NCBI GenBank assembly: GCA_039111635.1
Contig: JBCAQO010000003.1
Coordinates: forward strand, 1,674,001-1,738,000
Origin: Heterobasidion occidentale
Lineage: Eukaryota; Basidiomycota; Agaricomycetes; Russulales; Bondarzewiaceae
DNA: 64,000 bases
Reading direction: 5' to 3'
The notes beneath the pieces are model-generated. The model was not told the DNA's origin. It did no database searches and saw only the letters and a list, made by a program, of their open reading frames with translations. This document shows positions 10,572 through 21,457 of this stretch, piece after piece (position 1 is the first letter of the stretch; each line of letters begins with the position of its first letter). A program made the translations under genes and the position numbers.

Positions 10572-10645
10572 CTCTCCGTCCAACTCATCACCAGCACTCT
10601 CTGCCCTTGAGCTTGCGCGTCGTAAATTCCTTGTGTTGTGCCATA
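10572..10645. promoter_or_regulatory. Very short bidirectional promoter
   Basis: Only 74 bp lie between the divergent ATGs of the coiled-coil protein gene and the alpha/beta hydrolase gene. Transcription start sites for both must fall in this gap or inside the opposite gene. No TATA box is apparent. Confidence 0.45.
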
Positions 10646-12177
10646 ATGGCAGTCACAACTCCCTTTCAGTGCCTTACCCTCTCCCTCCTCATCCTCCCTC
10701 CACTTTTTCTAGCAACTTACTTCCTCGCGCAATTCCCGCACGCGCCGGAGGTCTCCTTCATACACCCATCTCTTGCCAGCCTCCCCCGATCGTCTAAAAC
10801 ATGGGAAATATACTCCGAAGATTTCTACGACGGCGGCGCGTACATCAAACTACCTTTTGGCACTGTATGTTGTCCACTCTCTGCTTCAGTGAGTCGATTC
10901 ACAAAATATGCTGGTGGTACGATTTCGTGTGTAGGTCCGCTATTGGTTGATAGGCCCTGAGAATGGCAAGAAGGTGCGTAACCATGTGCAGAGACACGAT
11001 CTCAGCTCTACCGCACATTACTTCCCTGTCCTGATACCACTGAAGATCGTTCTAATACATGGACTATCTGTTCCTGCTATGATTTGGAGGGACGTGGCGC
11101 CAGCGCTCGCGTCCAACGGCTTCCGCGTCCTTCTGTATGGTTCGCAAATCATTATATACATATATTTAGTTCTCTAACTTCAGTGACATATAGACTTGTA
11201 CGGACGTGGGTATTCGGATGCCCCTCAGATGACATACGATGCGCCTCTCTACGCCACGCAATTAGCCCTCCTCATGCAGCATATCAAGTGGGAAAAGACG
11301 CTCGTTGCGGGAGTTTCAATGGTCAGTTCCCATATCTGACATATCAAAGGAGCAACCGACCCACACGGTTTTGCGGCTCATATTAGGGTGGCGGTATAGC
11401 CGCGGCATTTAACTCTTACTTTCCCCACCTAGTTGACGGCAAGATTGCCTTGATTGCTTCAGCTGGGCTCATAGAGGTATGATCCTACAGCCCATATTCT
11501 GTATATTCCGACCCATGCTTCCGACGTAGTCAAGTGACATGTCTCGGACATCAAAATTCATGTCTTCCCCTCTCATTCAAACAGTAACCTCGAGCTCTCC
11601 CTTCCGCGTGAGTATTTCGCTTCTTCGCTATCTGTTTGAGTGTCGCAAGAGCCGCTGATAGGCGAGCGCTCGATTAGTTCTATCTTCAGCGCCTAGCTAA
11701 CTCATCGTACGCGGACCCAATATATGAGGTACGTTCTCTTCAGCAGTAGATAATTATTCCGTGAATATCCACTGCTTGATTCTCCGCTGACCTTGCTGAC
11801 GGCTCTCAGGTCGTTCGCCTTCAATCAGCGCATCTACCCGGATACAATGCTGCCCTTGCCTCTTCCTTGAGAGACGGTCCCATCCGCGGCCTATCCTCTG
11901 CTTTCAAGGAGATGGGTGCATCAAATCATGATGTACTTCTTATTTGGGTATGATTGTCCTGTATTCCTTGACACACTGATTGACGAGTATTCCCTTCGGA
12001 CTCGCTCAGGGAACTGCAGACAACACAGTCCCATATAAATATGCTGCTCGAATGCAGTCCCTCGTACCGCAATCCGAGCTGATCACTATCCAAGGTGGGG
12101 GACATGATCTCACGGTATCCCACTCAGAGACAATCAGTGTCGTCCTGGTACGCTTCTTTCAACAAAAGAAAAAATGA
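10646..12177 (+). CDS. Membrane-anchored alpha/beta hydrolase
   Basis: Serine hydrolase of the alpha/beta fold with an N-terminal signal anchor (LTLSLLILPPLFLATYFLA). The catalytic triad can be read. The oxyanion region is IVLIHGLSVPAMIWRDVAPA; the nucleophile elbow is AGVSMGGG, split by an intron between Met and Gly-Gly-Gly; the acid is the Asp of LIWGTADNTVP; and the histidine is in GGGHDLTVSH. The DLYGRGYSDAP block is typical of lipase- or epoxide-hydrolase-like members. There are about eight short introns. The substrate cannot be told; esters or lipids are likely for a membrane-tethered enzyme. It ends in a lysine run (RFFQQKKK). The gene is divergent from the coiled-coil protein gene with an almost absent spacer. 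Confidence 0.88.
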
Positions 12178-12734
12178 TTCATCTCCTTCAAGCTCCCGAG
12201 ATGCCATATGGCGTGGATCCTTCGTGTATACACATCCTAAAGACTTTCCCGCCTCGTTACGTAACATCATTCATTCCCCTTCGCTCTCTTCGAACTTTGC
12301 ATGTTACAATCCCCTCAAGTTGTAATTCCAACCCCTTCTGCATCACTATCAAGTCGTCTCCTTGTAAATCCATGTCCCCGCTCCCATCTGCATACCCGTT
12401 TCCTCACCAGTCTCGACTGCATGTTATCTTTCCACTGTCATCTGACCTTTCGTCGTGTCACCTCTGCCATCTATAGTACGCAAACTACGTTACGCTGTTT
12501 CATTTGCTATCTGTGTTTGTCGCCTTCCGGACCCACAGAGTTATTAATGTTGTTCCATCACTTTTGTTCGTTTTCGAGCTAATGGATACCTTTTCTTCAG
12601 CAAAATAAAAGCAGTTTTTTGTGTTCGGTAGAAGTAAGGTTTTACTTCGGCAAGAATCCTACAGGCAGTTAACACGACGGCTATCAACATGGACCAGTGT
12701 CATGAGATCATGACATATTCGTACACTGACAAGT
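12178..12734. other. Convergent intergenic region, pyrimidine-rich
   Basis: About 560 bp between the stops of the hydrolase and MFS genes. The plus strand is C/T-rich from 12180 to 12500, which produces open frames on that strand but none with protein-like composition. I see no repeat or RNA gene. Confidence 0.5.
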
Positions 12735-14935
12735 CTATAGTACATATCTGAACTCCCTATTCTGTCTATCTGTCAGATCCAAGAATTCCTATACAATCCG
12801 CCATCAGCATCGACAACAAGTAGAAATTGAGAGAACAACTGACCTTCAGAACCTTGACTTCTACTCGAGACCCGTCTTCCATTACTTTCTCAACGTACAC
12901 ATCCTCATAAGTATCATCGTGGGGCTCGTTATCCCGACGCTTGTTTTCGCGTGAGAGTAGAAGACGAATTGAAAACATCAGCGACATGCAAGCCAGATAG
13001 CAGACGCCGATGATGATCCACGGAACGCGATTTCTACAGCGAGAAAGATGAAACCTTGAACAAGAAGTGGGGAGCTGGCGGCAAGGGCTCACCTGGGCTT
13101 GTACTTTGCCTGCCACATAAAAGGACCGGCGGAGTTGCCGATGCAATAAGCAGAGAGCATGATGGCGTTGGTCGTGATCTTCTTGGTATGGCCGGAAGTT
13201 GTTTGACCAACCCAGGCAAGCGCCAACACGAACCCAGTCGTCCCAACACCTGTGATATGCACAGCGAGCTCTTAGGCATGAGATCCAGTGAGGGCAACGA
13301 CCACGTACCAGTGAGCCATACACTAAAAAGTAGTCCAACCTTGTGGCTCCATGGCAAGAGGCTTACCAACAGACAGCCCATGATATTCGGGATGAAGTAT
13401 ATAATCCCGACCCAAGCTCGACTGTCAGGTATACGTGAGGCAATTTTGACACCGGTGAAGATCGTGAGGATTTCGACCACTCCACCCACGCATCCCAACA
13501 ACGTCGTTTGTAGGTTCGAAAACCCGAACTCGGTAATAATGATGGCGGTCTGGTTGGTCAGAGAGTTTGGGACGTTGTCCAGTGCAGAGAAGAGTGCAAA
13601 GAGCCACGTCTTTGGATCCGTGAAGGCTTCAAACATCCTGGGATCGGTCAAGCACATGATTAATCTTGTGAGCTAAATGGGGTCATCGGACGTACTGCTC
13701 CTTCTTAAAATGTTTATTCTCGACACCTGTTTGATTCTCCTTGATGCGCAAGACGGCCTTAGCACGCTCATCCGGAGTCAAAAACCATGCATTCGTTGGC
13801 GAATCAGGGAAGAAGAAAAAGAAGCATGCAGAAGTGATGAGAGTTAAGGCTCCGGTGATGATCATGAGCCTGTTCATATTCTTAGAATAGGCTGCTCAAG
13901 CGAGACGTGGGTATGAGACATACCATTGCCATGGCTCGAATCCACTTGTGTGAATATGAAGTGATCCAAAACTGAGGAACCCGGAAATGATCTGAGCGGT
14001 CCCATTCATGAGGACTTTTCGGATCATTATCAGCATTGCTGACATCATAGACTCGTAGACGTATCAAAAAAGACGTACACCAGTATCCAACTCGGACTGT
14101 TTGTTCGTTGCGAGTATAGAACATGGAGCTGACGATCATAAACCCGGCCGTAATGGATCCCTCGCACGCGCCAAGGATAAGACGGACAACGAACAGCCCG
14201 GCAAAGTTCTTGCAGGCAGCTTGAGAGCAAAGGGCGACAGCCCAGATGAAGATGTTGCAGCTGTGTGAGGTCATGCTCAATAAACGAAGACCCTGAACAG
14301 AGACAGTCCAGATACCTCATCCACTTGCCCACAGGGAACCGTTGGAGGGCCAGATTCTGAGGATACTCGAAAACCAGGTAGCTCAGGTAGAAGATAGTTC
14401 CCAACCAATTGTACCTATATCAGGAAAAATAGTCTCAACCTCAGGAAGGTGTTCAAAGTCCGTCCTTATCGCCAACACATACTGGTTTGTTGTCAAATGG
14501 GTTGCCGTTCTGGAAGACAAGACCGCAGAACGCGTCAGCGGAGGGCCAACACAAGATCAAGTGGGACATACCGAATGCCCAGAATAGCAGAATTACCCAG
14601 GGTCGTTTTGTCCATGAACTGGATCCAGTAAAGAACTAGTAGGAAATATATATTGGTTGTCGAGGACGAATGTGAGGACGTAAACATGACCGCACGTACC
14701 ACACATTAAAGGCAAGATATGCATGTCGATCTTTCGCCTTATGGACGGCTGTGATGAGAATACTCCATTGTAAGAATAACAGCAAGCTCGCGCACCGGAT
14801 TCGCTCCCCTTCTGCGGCATCCAGCTGGACAGAGGCGCCACCGGCGAGCAGTGCGGCGCCGGTATCGATATCCTTCGTGGAAACAGCGACACCATGGTCG
14901 TGCTTCTCGTCTTTCTCGCTGCTGAAGGAGCCCAT
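12735..14935 (-). CDS. MFS transporter, allantoate/anion permease (Dal5-like ACS) family
   Basis: Plasma-membrane major facilitator of the anion:cation symporter family, whose fungal members carry allantoate, nicotinate, pantothenate and related anions. The start ATG at 14935 gives MGSFSSEKDEKHDHG, a soluble N-tail, then RRKIDMHILPLM, the usual lead-in to helix 1. Recognisable parts include the helix 4-5 region (GACEGSITAGFMIVSSMFY), the central loop (FPDSPTNAWFLTPDERAKAV) and GIIYFIPNIMGCLLVSLLPW. The C-terminus RRDNEPHDDTYEDVYVEKV is typical of Dal5-type carriers. A final small exon (from near 12782) encodes EFLDLTDRQNREFRYVL and the stop at 12735-12737. At least eight introns are present. 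The substrate is inferred only from family. Confidence 0.9.
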
Positions 14936-15633
14936 GATGTGGGGGACCAGCGAAGGAGATAGAGAGAGGCGACTGACATCCGAAGTGATCCAGTGACGTT
15001 TATAAAATCTCACGTTCAGCAAGTTATCAGCATGGAGAAGCAGAAGCTCCAAGGCACGCATCCACCTCGAACAGGACAATCAAATAGTAATACCATTCCA
15101 TTCCGGCGAAAGGGAAGATAAGGCGATTCACGGAAGCCCGTTGTTGCATCTCATCGACATCGGTCAATGGAAAATGTAAGTAGGTCGTTGTGAATAAAAC
15201 GACGTCGACTTGTTTCATGAAACGTTGGAAACGCTTGTCAAAGCGCGAGCTGTCGAAGTGACAAACAGAATGTCAGAAAGCACGCGAACTCGCGTTATTA
15301 CCGCTTCTATTGTAGGTAGGACCCCGTGAGGTACGGCGTGAGCATAGTCGATCGGCCACGGAACAGATCTCAGATCTCAGATCAACAAAATCGGAAAATC
15401 GTCTCAGATTCTGCAACACCTTGGGCGACGGCCAATCGAGCCTTGGATGACCTCTTCAAGGGTAAATTGGTTGTAGTTTGTTATCGCTTTCTCTTTATTT
15501 CGTCACACTGAGCCTTCTTATTATCCACATTCAAGTCTCAGCATGGTCCTATAGCAATGCATAATATCAGAGCAGCGAACACACTACATCCAATTTGAAG
15601 ACCTTACCAGTCACTGCTAGCAAAAACTTGAGC
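14936..15633. other. Intergenic region upstream of the MFS gene
   Basis: About 700 bp. Short open frames exist (for example 15027-15218 on the minus strand) but none resembles a protein. A small direct repeat of CAGATCT lies near 15365-15380. This stretch probably holds the MFS promoter and the 3' UTR of the next minus-strand gene. Confidence 0.45.
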
Positions 15634-17072
15634 TCAAACCGCCGGCATAAACCGATGAAGACACCCCATCATTCGCAGATACGAGGCTGGAGAGGCGGAC
15701 GCCCCTTTGCCTCTGGGCCCTACGAATTGCTTCAGATTGTCCGACGCACAACCGGCCCTGTAACTTTCCAAATATTTGATCACGGCGATTGTCTTCATTC
15801 CAGTCAATCGGCCGATTTCTTCGACCAAACCTCTTTCATTCTTGTCGAAACGCCCAGACGCGGACAAGTGCTGGGATATGCCTAGGAATGTCTGTGCACG
15901 ACCATTGGATGTCAAGAGATGAGGGTGAACGAAGTATCGATACGGCCTCGGCAGGAACGCAATGCGAGCATCAGTCACAGCGAGCTGCGTGGATGGGTTC
16001 GAGAGATCGAGGCCGATTCGTGGTGATTTGAAAATGCGAACACCATCGGTTGAGGAACCCAAACCCTCGCATTCCACATTTCTGAAGTAAAGCGATGCGT
16101 GCTGGACTGCGGCGGGACTGCTAGAGGGAGACAAGGGAAAGGCAGAGATGTTGCCACACCACTTCGTCTGCACTAGTTCAGCTATGTTTGATGATTGAGT
16201 CCTCTGCAAAAGCTCGTCCACCAGTAGCGACGGGCCGGAGATTACACGCGAATCCGATGACCTCCTTATCGAGCGGAGGAGCACTCCGCCTCGAATATCT
16301 GTACATGAGGTGCTAGATGATTGTGCCGCCTTGGCAAAAAACCGAGACGTGAGCGGAGGGTTTAGAGGTATCAGTGAACCTAGAGTGAGATCAAGGCCTT
16401 TTCGTGTTCCTCCTCGATAACCGCCTGCAGCAGACTGACCGGTAGTAACAGGTCGTGGTGAAGAGACAGATGCAGCACGACGAGGTGCTCGGTGAAAGTA
16501 CCTGTAGATACCTCGAATTATGAAGCCTTCAAGCCAAACAAAAGGGAGATCATAACACGTACCACTGGCCAGGCACCCGTTGCTCCTCGTTCCCGTGAGT
16601 AAATGCATCCTCATGAGAGCCTGCCTTGAACAAGTAGAACTCTATTTCCAAGATCTCATACTCTTCAGCTACAGTGGAGCGAGCGTCGATACTTTCTTTG
16701 GAGCTCGAACTAGAAGTAGGCGAATCTGACATTTGCACGACGAGTCGGACCCGGGACAACAAGTACAATGCAATGTCGTCAAAGCGCGCTGTGATCTCAG
16801 CCGGCGACGCCAGGGACGGTGCCGAGAAATCCAGCAGGGTATAGAGGCCTGCATCTCGCGAAAGCGCGGTGCGCTGGACCGTACCTTTGAAGAGTGAACA
16901 TGAGCGTTTGGCGAAGAACCAATCACGAGTCAATTTCGAGGGTTTGGGACTCTTTATGGCCTATCAAGACGTACGCACCTCCAACTCCCTCACGTCTTTT
17001 CTTCCCCACCACCCCCCCTGTGAACTCCGCACATTCGCCGTCATTCTCATCATCCCGAGGTCTCTTGAGCAT
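15634..17072 (-). CDS. Conserved protein of unknown function, resembles 3-methyladenine DNA glycosylase layout
   Basis: The start ATG at 17072 gives MLKRPRDDENDGECAEF and a basic KKRRE stretch. An intron (donor GTGCGT, acceptor CAAAG) joins it to GTVQRTALSRDAGLYTLLDF. A second intron (donor TG|GTACGT near 16559) restores GQWYFHRAP in frame. The motif order is YEILEIEFYLFKAG, a His-Glu-Asp-Ala-Phe-Thr-His block, WYFHRAP, YRGGTRKGLDLTLG, GGVLLRSIRR and ISGPSLLVDELLQR. It recalls the ETEAY, YFIYG, VLIRA and GPGRL series of AAG/MPG-type alkyladenine DNA glycosylases, although the residues themselves differ. It may be a distant member of that fold or an independent conserved family. About 420 residues with a basic, possibly nuclear, N-terminus. 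Enzymatic activity is not claimed. Confidence 0.7.
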
Positions 17073-17407
17073 CACTAGACTTGGTGTAGGGGCCTGTAGG
17101 GGCACCGTGACCGTCCCTACCGTCGCACGGCGCCAATAAACTTGACGTACCGTCTCCGTAAATGAGGTGGGCGATTACATAGTCAGTGCGGCACGGCGAC
17201 GAGTCTCACAGGCAAAAATGGACGTGGACAGGCAGAATTCAGTCTGCATTTGGATCCCTTCTCTCAACTGACCACTTGGCTTCCAAAGGGAAGCCAAATC
17301 AACCTTCCAATTATACAGACATCCTGGCTGCATTTGTATTTTTTATTTTATTTTGTTGATAACAATACGCAACTGTCATGAGATATAAATGATGGGGGTA
17401 CGAAGTG
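17073..17407. other. Intergenic region
   Basis: About 335 bp between two minus-strand genes. A poly-T/A stretch (ATTTTTTATTTTATTTTG) near 17338-17356 may belong to the 5' flank of the unknown gene or the 3' end of the CCDC137-like gene. Nothing else is visible. Confidence 0.4.
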
Positions 17408-18312
17408 CTATTCCTCCCCTGGCGACTTACCGTTTTCTGCGTATTTCTTTGCTTTCAATTGCCTGTACCGTTGAATGACGTTCTCCCTCTCCCTCTCCAT
17501 CATTGCTCGTTGTGCCATCGACAGCACCCCCGCACCCTTCCCTAGCCCATCGCCTGCTTTTGACGCACCGCGGGGCAACGTCTTCAGCTCAGGCGGAGCC
17601 ATCGCAATGTCATTCAGACGTCGCGGTGCGGATGTGGAGAGCTTGGTGAACTCGGTGGCCTTCCCTGCGTGTTTGTTTGATGGCACAGGGGCGGCGTCGG
17701 TCTCCTCGTCCGCAGGCTCTTTGCCTTTCCGTTTTTTGTCATTGGTCGTTGAACGCGGTTCGGGAGATTGCGCGCGGTGCAACGATTTAGATGATTTGGA
17801 CTGTTCTTTCTCCGTTTTTCGTATCTGGCGCTCGATGGCAGAGGATGCCTGCATGGCTGAGCGGACAAGAGGCCTCATGTCATCTTCGACCCGTCTGATG
17901 AGATTGACTGAGTACACTCTTTTGCAGGACATGGGGGGGGGAGTAAATACTGACCGGTTGAAGTGTGCCAGTGACTCTCCCGGTTTGATTGAAATCCTTT
18001 TCTTCTCCGAGCCTAGTCCTTGAGCTGTATCATCCCCGCCATTAGACTTTCTCCGCTTCTTAGCCGGACCGACATCTTCGCTGCTCGCAGCGGCCCTCTT
18101 TTTCTCCTTGAAGTCCCCTCGGATTTTTGCTGCGTTGAGTATCCGAGAGACTGATTTGGGAATGCCCTCGGTAGACACGCTCCCAGAGGGTGCCAGGTCT
18201 TGGCCTCTAGCAGATAATCAGAACAGAGAAAAACGCGTGAAGACCATTGTGCCGTGTACTTCTTGTCCGCCTCTCGCTCTCGGACTGAGCGTTTGGCACG
18301 TTTGTGAGGCAT
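17408..18312 (-). CDS. CCDC137-like nucleolar basic protein
   Basis: Basic protein with the layout of metazoan CCDC137. It has a Lys/Arg-rich N-terminus (MPHKRAKRSVREREADKK), a GESLAHFNRRVEDDMRPLV block, a charged low-complexity middle, APPELKTLPRGASK, and a C-terminal helix AQRAMMERERENVIQRYRQL that matches the RxxxEEERERAVQAYRALK helix of CCDC137. The first exon starts at 18312. An intron (AA|GTACAC to CTAG) leads into GQDLAPSGSVSTEGIPKSVS. A second intron separates HFNR from RVEDD and carries a C-tract. Human CCDC137 is nucleolar and chromosome-periphery associated; a role in ribosome biogenesis here is inference. A transposon lies directly upstream, about 120 bp from the start codon. Confidence 0.75.
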
Positions 18313-18434
18313 GATCACGGCGAGGTCCTGCTAAAAAGGCGCAATGATTGAGCTGGTCGATTACGTAGGCATCTCGCGCGAGCTGAAGTTCCGCGTGACT
18401 GCGTTTGATGCTTGCTGCGACATGCCTCTCCCGC

Positions 18435-18918
18435 TAAGATAGGCCGCATGCAAACGCGACTACATCACATGATACAGAGGTGTCACTTTTGGCGGAGAAG
18501 GGCGTTACTTTCGCAAAGAATTGCTATCTCCTCTCTCACCGAGAAGAAATTAAGAAATTGGGCACCAAGGGATCATTTGTATCGATTTAACAGACATTTG
18601 CTTGGTGCTATTTTTTTGAATTAGGGCTCACTCAATGAGGAGATAGTTTTCGAATGTTTTCGAGTGTCACTCTGTCTAAGATAGGCCGCATGCAAACACG
18701 ACCACATCACGTGATACCAAGGTGTCACTTTTGGCGGAGGAAGGCATTACAATCATAGAGAATCGCTATCTCCTCTCTGACCGATAAGCAATCGAGAATT
18801 TGGGCACGAAGCAACCCTTTGTGTCAACTTTATGAACATTTGCTCCGTGCTACTTTTTGATTTTGGGCCTGGTCAAGGAGAAGATAGGTTTGATTCTTTT
18901 CATGGTGCTAAGGCTAGG
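18435..18918 (+). repeat. Tandem direct duplication (about 242-bp unit) at the left end of the transposon
   Basis: Unit 1 begins at 18435 and unit 2 at 18677, each with the terminal-repeat sequence. Shared blocks include GGTGTCACTTTTGGCGGAG, GCTATCTCCTCTCT and ACATTTGCT at matching spacing. The units are clearly diverged, so the duplication is not recent. Confidence 0.75.
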
Positions 18919-18984
18919 AATGGAATAAGAGCGATAAGTTAAATGTAGGCAAAATAGTCAAGCTAAGCTTGGGGTGTCTAAAAG

Positions 18985-19075
18985 GTAGCTCCCGTGGCCG
19001 ATGGGTTAATTGGTCATTTTTGTGCTTATGCTACTTGCTATCTCAGCTTGGTTCGATCCTGCGCCGCAACACTTT
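18985..19075 (+). repeat. tRNA-like segment with pol III A and B boxes (possible SINE head)
   Basis: Inside the transposon, TGGCCGATGGG at 18995-19005 resembles a pol III A box of class II (Leu/Ser) tRNAs. GGTTCGATCC at 19050-19059 is a near-perfect B box about 45 bp later. A proper acceptor stem and a well-paired T stem cannot be drawn, so it is not a functional tRNA gene. A tRNA-derived SINE head or a decayed tRNA pseudogene carried by the element is the best reading. Confidence 0.5.
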
Positions 19076-19530
19076 TGTTTTGACATTAGCCAACTGCTTC
19101 AAGGCCACTATTGGCTACTGCTTCATTAATTCTCAATGTCTTAGCACCATATATTCTACCAGCTCTAGCCCCCCAAAGCTTCAATATCTAAGTAGGATAT
19201 GAGTATACCAAGGTTGTATAAATGGACCCATTTTATCTAAATGCAGCTCATTAAGCATGGAGTCTCTATCAAAGTATCAATACAATTATCACTCATATGC
19301 CATGTATCTACACCAAGTATTGTGCACTTTTGGTTACTCCTATTCTCTGGGTTGACTTATCATTGACAAGTACCACTTAACAACCTTTGGTCACTCAATG
19401 GTCACTCAATGTCACGGTGAAAGTAACTCCACGTGATGTAGTCGTGTTTGCATGCGGCCTATCTTACCTCATTGAAGGCTAGATAAAAGCAATCTCAGCT
19501 ACGAATCCGTACCCGTACACTCTGAGAAGC

Positions 19531-20744
19531 ATGTCTACTCTCGTCTTCAAGGACCCTACACCTTCTGAGACGAATCCGCCGCCATCGATAACAACGTCTA
19601 CTGCTATCATCCATAGTATATACGACCCGAACTCCATTCCTCCGAAGCCGAGTGAGGGCAATTGGACGCGATTCGTTTGCATCAGCGACACACATCAGCA
19701 TGTGTTCCCAGTGCCTGACGGTGATGTGCTGTTGCATAGTGGTGATCTCACTGGAACTGGGACGCTCAGAGGGTTGAAGATCACGATGGATTGGCTATGT
19801 GGGTTGACACATCCGTTGAAAATGTGGGCATCTGTACGGGCTTTTCGTACTGTGCTCATAGTACTCCACACAGCATCATTGCAGGTAACCACGACCTTAC
19901 TCTGCATGAATCGTGGTATGAAACTAGCTTCTACAGATGGCATCAGAGCAAAGAGGTTCGATCGTTTTCGACATACACGTTGCGCAATTCTCATCCCATA
20001 GGCTTCAGAATACGACCGCTATTCGAGATCTTGTGATTGGAGAGGCCGTACGAAGGGCTGGAGTCGTGTATCTCGAAGGCGAGAAATACGACTTTCAAAC
20101 CCATGATGGCGGGCGGATTTGGTCCGTTTATGGTTCTCCAGTTCGTACTTCATGATTACGTTTGGATGTGACGTTTCTGATCAATCTTGAGCAGTGGTCT
20201 CCAGATTTTTTCAACTGGGCGTTCAATTACGATCGGGGTCAGGATGCAGATGGTGATCATATCCGAGCTTTTATGCTTTGCCCTCTTCTGATATCTTCCA
20301 ATCATGCCAGAATTGGTTGCAAATTTTCCAAAGGCGGACATCTTGTAAGATTTGTTTCTTTTCAAGGTGGTTAGTTCCTAATACTCTTTTCCTCTCAGGT
20401 TGACCCATGGCCCTCCGCATGAGATCCTTGACAAAGTTTCCGACGGCCTCAGTGTTGGATGCGAATCGCTTCGTGCGCGCCTCCCAGAACTGAGGCCTCG
20501 GCTCCATGTCTTTGGCCACATACACGAGGACCACGGTGTTCAGGTTGGCGAATGGGCATCGGCATCTGTTCCCGAAAACTCGACATTAGGGCAGTCTACA
20601 GACCTGGATGGAGGTACCGAACGCACCGTATTTGTGAACGCGGCCAATTGGCCTGCAGGAAGACGGATACAGACCGGCGAACGGATACCATTTGCAGGCC
20701 GAGGCTTCCAGCCCGTGATCGTTGACTTGCGCGATGATCCATGA
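19531..20744 (+). CDS. Calcineurin-like metallophosphoesterase (MPPED1/2-like)
   Basis: Cytosolic-type metal-dependent phosphoesterase of the MPPED family found in many filamentous fungi. All metal-binding motifs are visible in order: FVCISDTHQH (D-x-H), LLHSGDLTGTG (GD), IIAGNHDLTLHESWY (GNHD), ADILLTHGPPHEILD (H) and HVFGHIHEDHG (GHxH). The first exon begins MSTLVFKDPTPSETNP. Introns interrupt before the GNHD block, between GEKYDFQ...YGSP and WSPDFFNWAF, between GQDAD and ELVANFPKADIL (donor GTGATC), and inside the Leu codon before LTHGPPH. The C-terminus TVFVNAANWPAGRR is also typical. The natural substrate is unknown; animal relatives hydrolyse cyclic nucleotides weakly. Confidence 0.9.
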
Positions 20745-20935
20745 TTTGTTGCCTTACGATTTGTTCTGTGTTCTTATTTTTCCGGTGTCGTAGGAACTTT
20801 GCCTTGTACGGTGTCACCGACGCGTCTGTGATGTCATAGATCCCGATGAGGTCAGAGAACGTGCACCTTGTTCCTTTAGGGCAACCGGGCGTTCATCTGC
20901 ACTCTCTTCTCCCACTCGTCGTTCCATAAACTGCC

Positions 20936-21457
20936 ATGTTGTTGCCACTCTCCCAGCTCTGTCGCCGCTCCTACCAGTCGTTCCGCTTGGCTCGCACCCC
21001 AATCAGCTCTGGATCACATTCGCATCTTCACCCACGAGGAACTCGGCCCGTCTCATCCACAATTTCCGTCTACAACAACGCCTCGAAGGGGTCGCAATCC
21101 AGGAGTGATAAGCCGATCGAGCACACCACCGATACTTACGCAAAAGACGAGTTCATACCTTCTTCGGACTCGTCCGTACATCAAGTCGACAGTAGCTCGG
21201 ATGCCGTGCAGCGCCCTTTCGAGGCGGTTTCAGGGGAATGGAGTCGCGCAGGAACGCAGACAGAGGAGTACAGGCACGTCGACCACGAAGAACCGTATGA
21301 TGCGCCGGCAGAGGACGGCGAGAATGTGAAGGGAGAGAGGCTGCGGTACGGTGGGAAGGAACAATACGGCCGGGAGAAGGCGCCTGAGACGAGTCAGCCC
21401 GACGACGGTCCGCAGGGAAAGACCGCGGGCGGGCACAAACCGGAAGGCAGAACATGA
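20936..21457 (+). CDS. Small hydrophilic protein with a mitochondrial-type presequence, unknown function
   Basis: A single-exon frame of 173 residues. Residues 1-42 are rich in Arg, Ser and Leu and lack acidic residues (MLLPLSQLCRRSYQSFRLAR), consistent with import into mitochondria. The remainder is very hydrophilic and probably disordered, with an acidic middle and a Gly/Lys/Glu-rich tail (YGGKEQYGREKAPE). No domain is recognised. The intact frame, good ATG context (GCCATG) and separate position between two well-supported genes favour a real gene. Confidence 0.6.
   Translation: MLLPLSQLCRRSYQSFRLARTPISSGSHSHLHPRGTRPVSSTISVYNNASKGSQSRSDKPIEHTTDTYAKDEFIPSSDSSVHQVDSSSDAVQRPFEAVSGEWSRAGTQTEEYRHVDHEEPYDAPAEDGENVKGERLRYGGKEQYGREKAPETSQPDDGPQGKTAGGHKPEGRT

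Larger units (their letters stand above)
18435..19466. mobile_element. Non-autonomous TIR DNA transposon (MITE-like) with duplicated left end
   Basis: A 37-bp inverted repeat brackets this segment. The left copy at 18677-18713 and the reverse complement of 19430-19466 differ at one position, and both start TAAGATAGGCCGCATGCAAA. A second left-end copy at 18435-18471 has two mismatches to the right end. The 242 bp from 18435 to 18676 are repeated, diverged, from 18677 onward, so the left end is in tandem duplicate. The TA at both tips fits a TA target duplication as used by Tc1/mariner-like elements, but other superfamilies are possible. No transposase frame is present, so the element would depend on a partner elsewhere. 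It sits between the CCDC137-like and metallophosphoesterase genes. Confidence 0.75.

Noticed and set aside
10572..10583. Longer N-terminus of the coiled-coil protein starting at 10583
   Set aside because: The upstream codon is TTG, not ATG; the first in-frame ATG is at 10571.
18975..19080. Functional tRNA gene within the transposon
   Set aside because: The B box is good, but the acceptor stem cannot pair and the T stem has mismatches. I list it as tRNA-like repeat instead.
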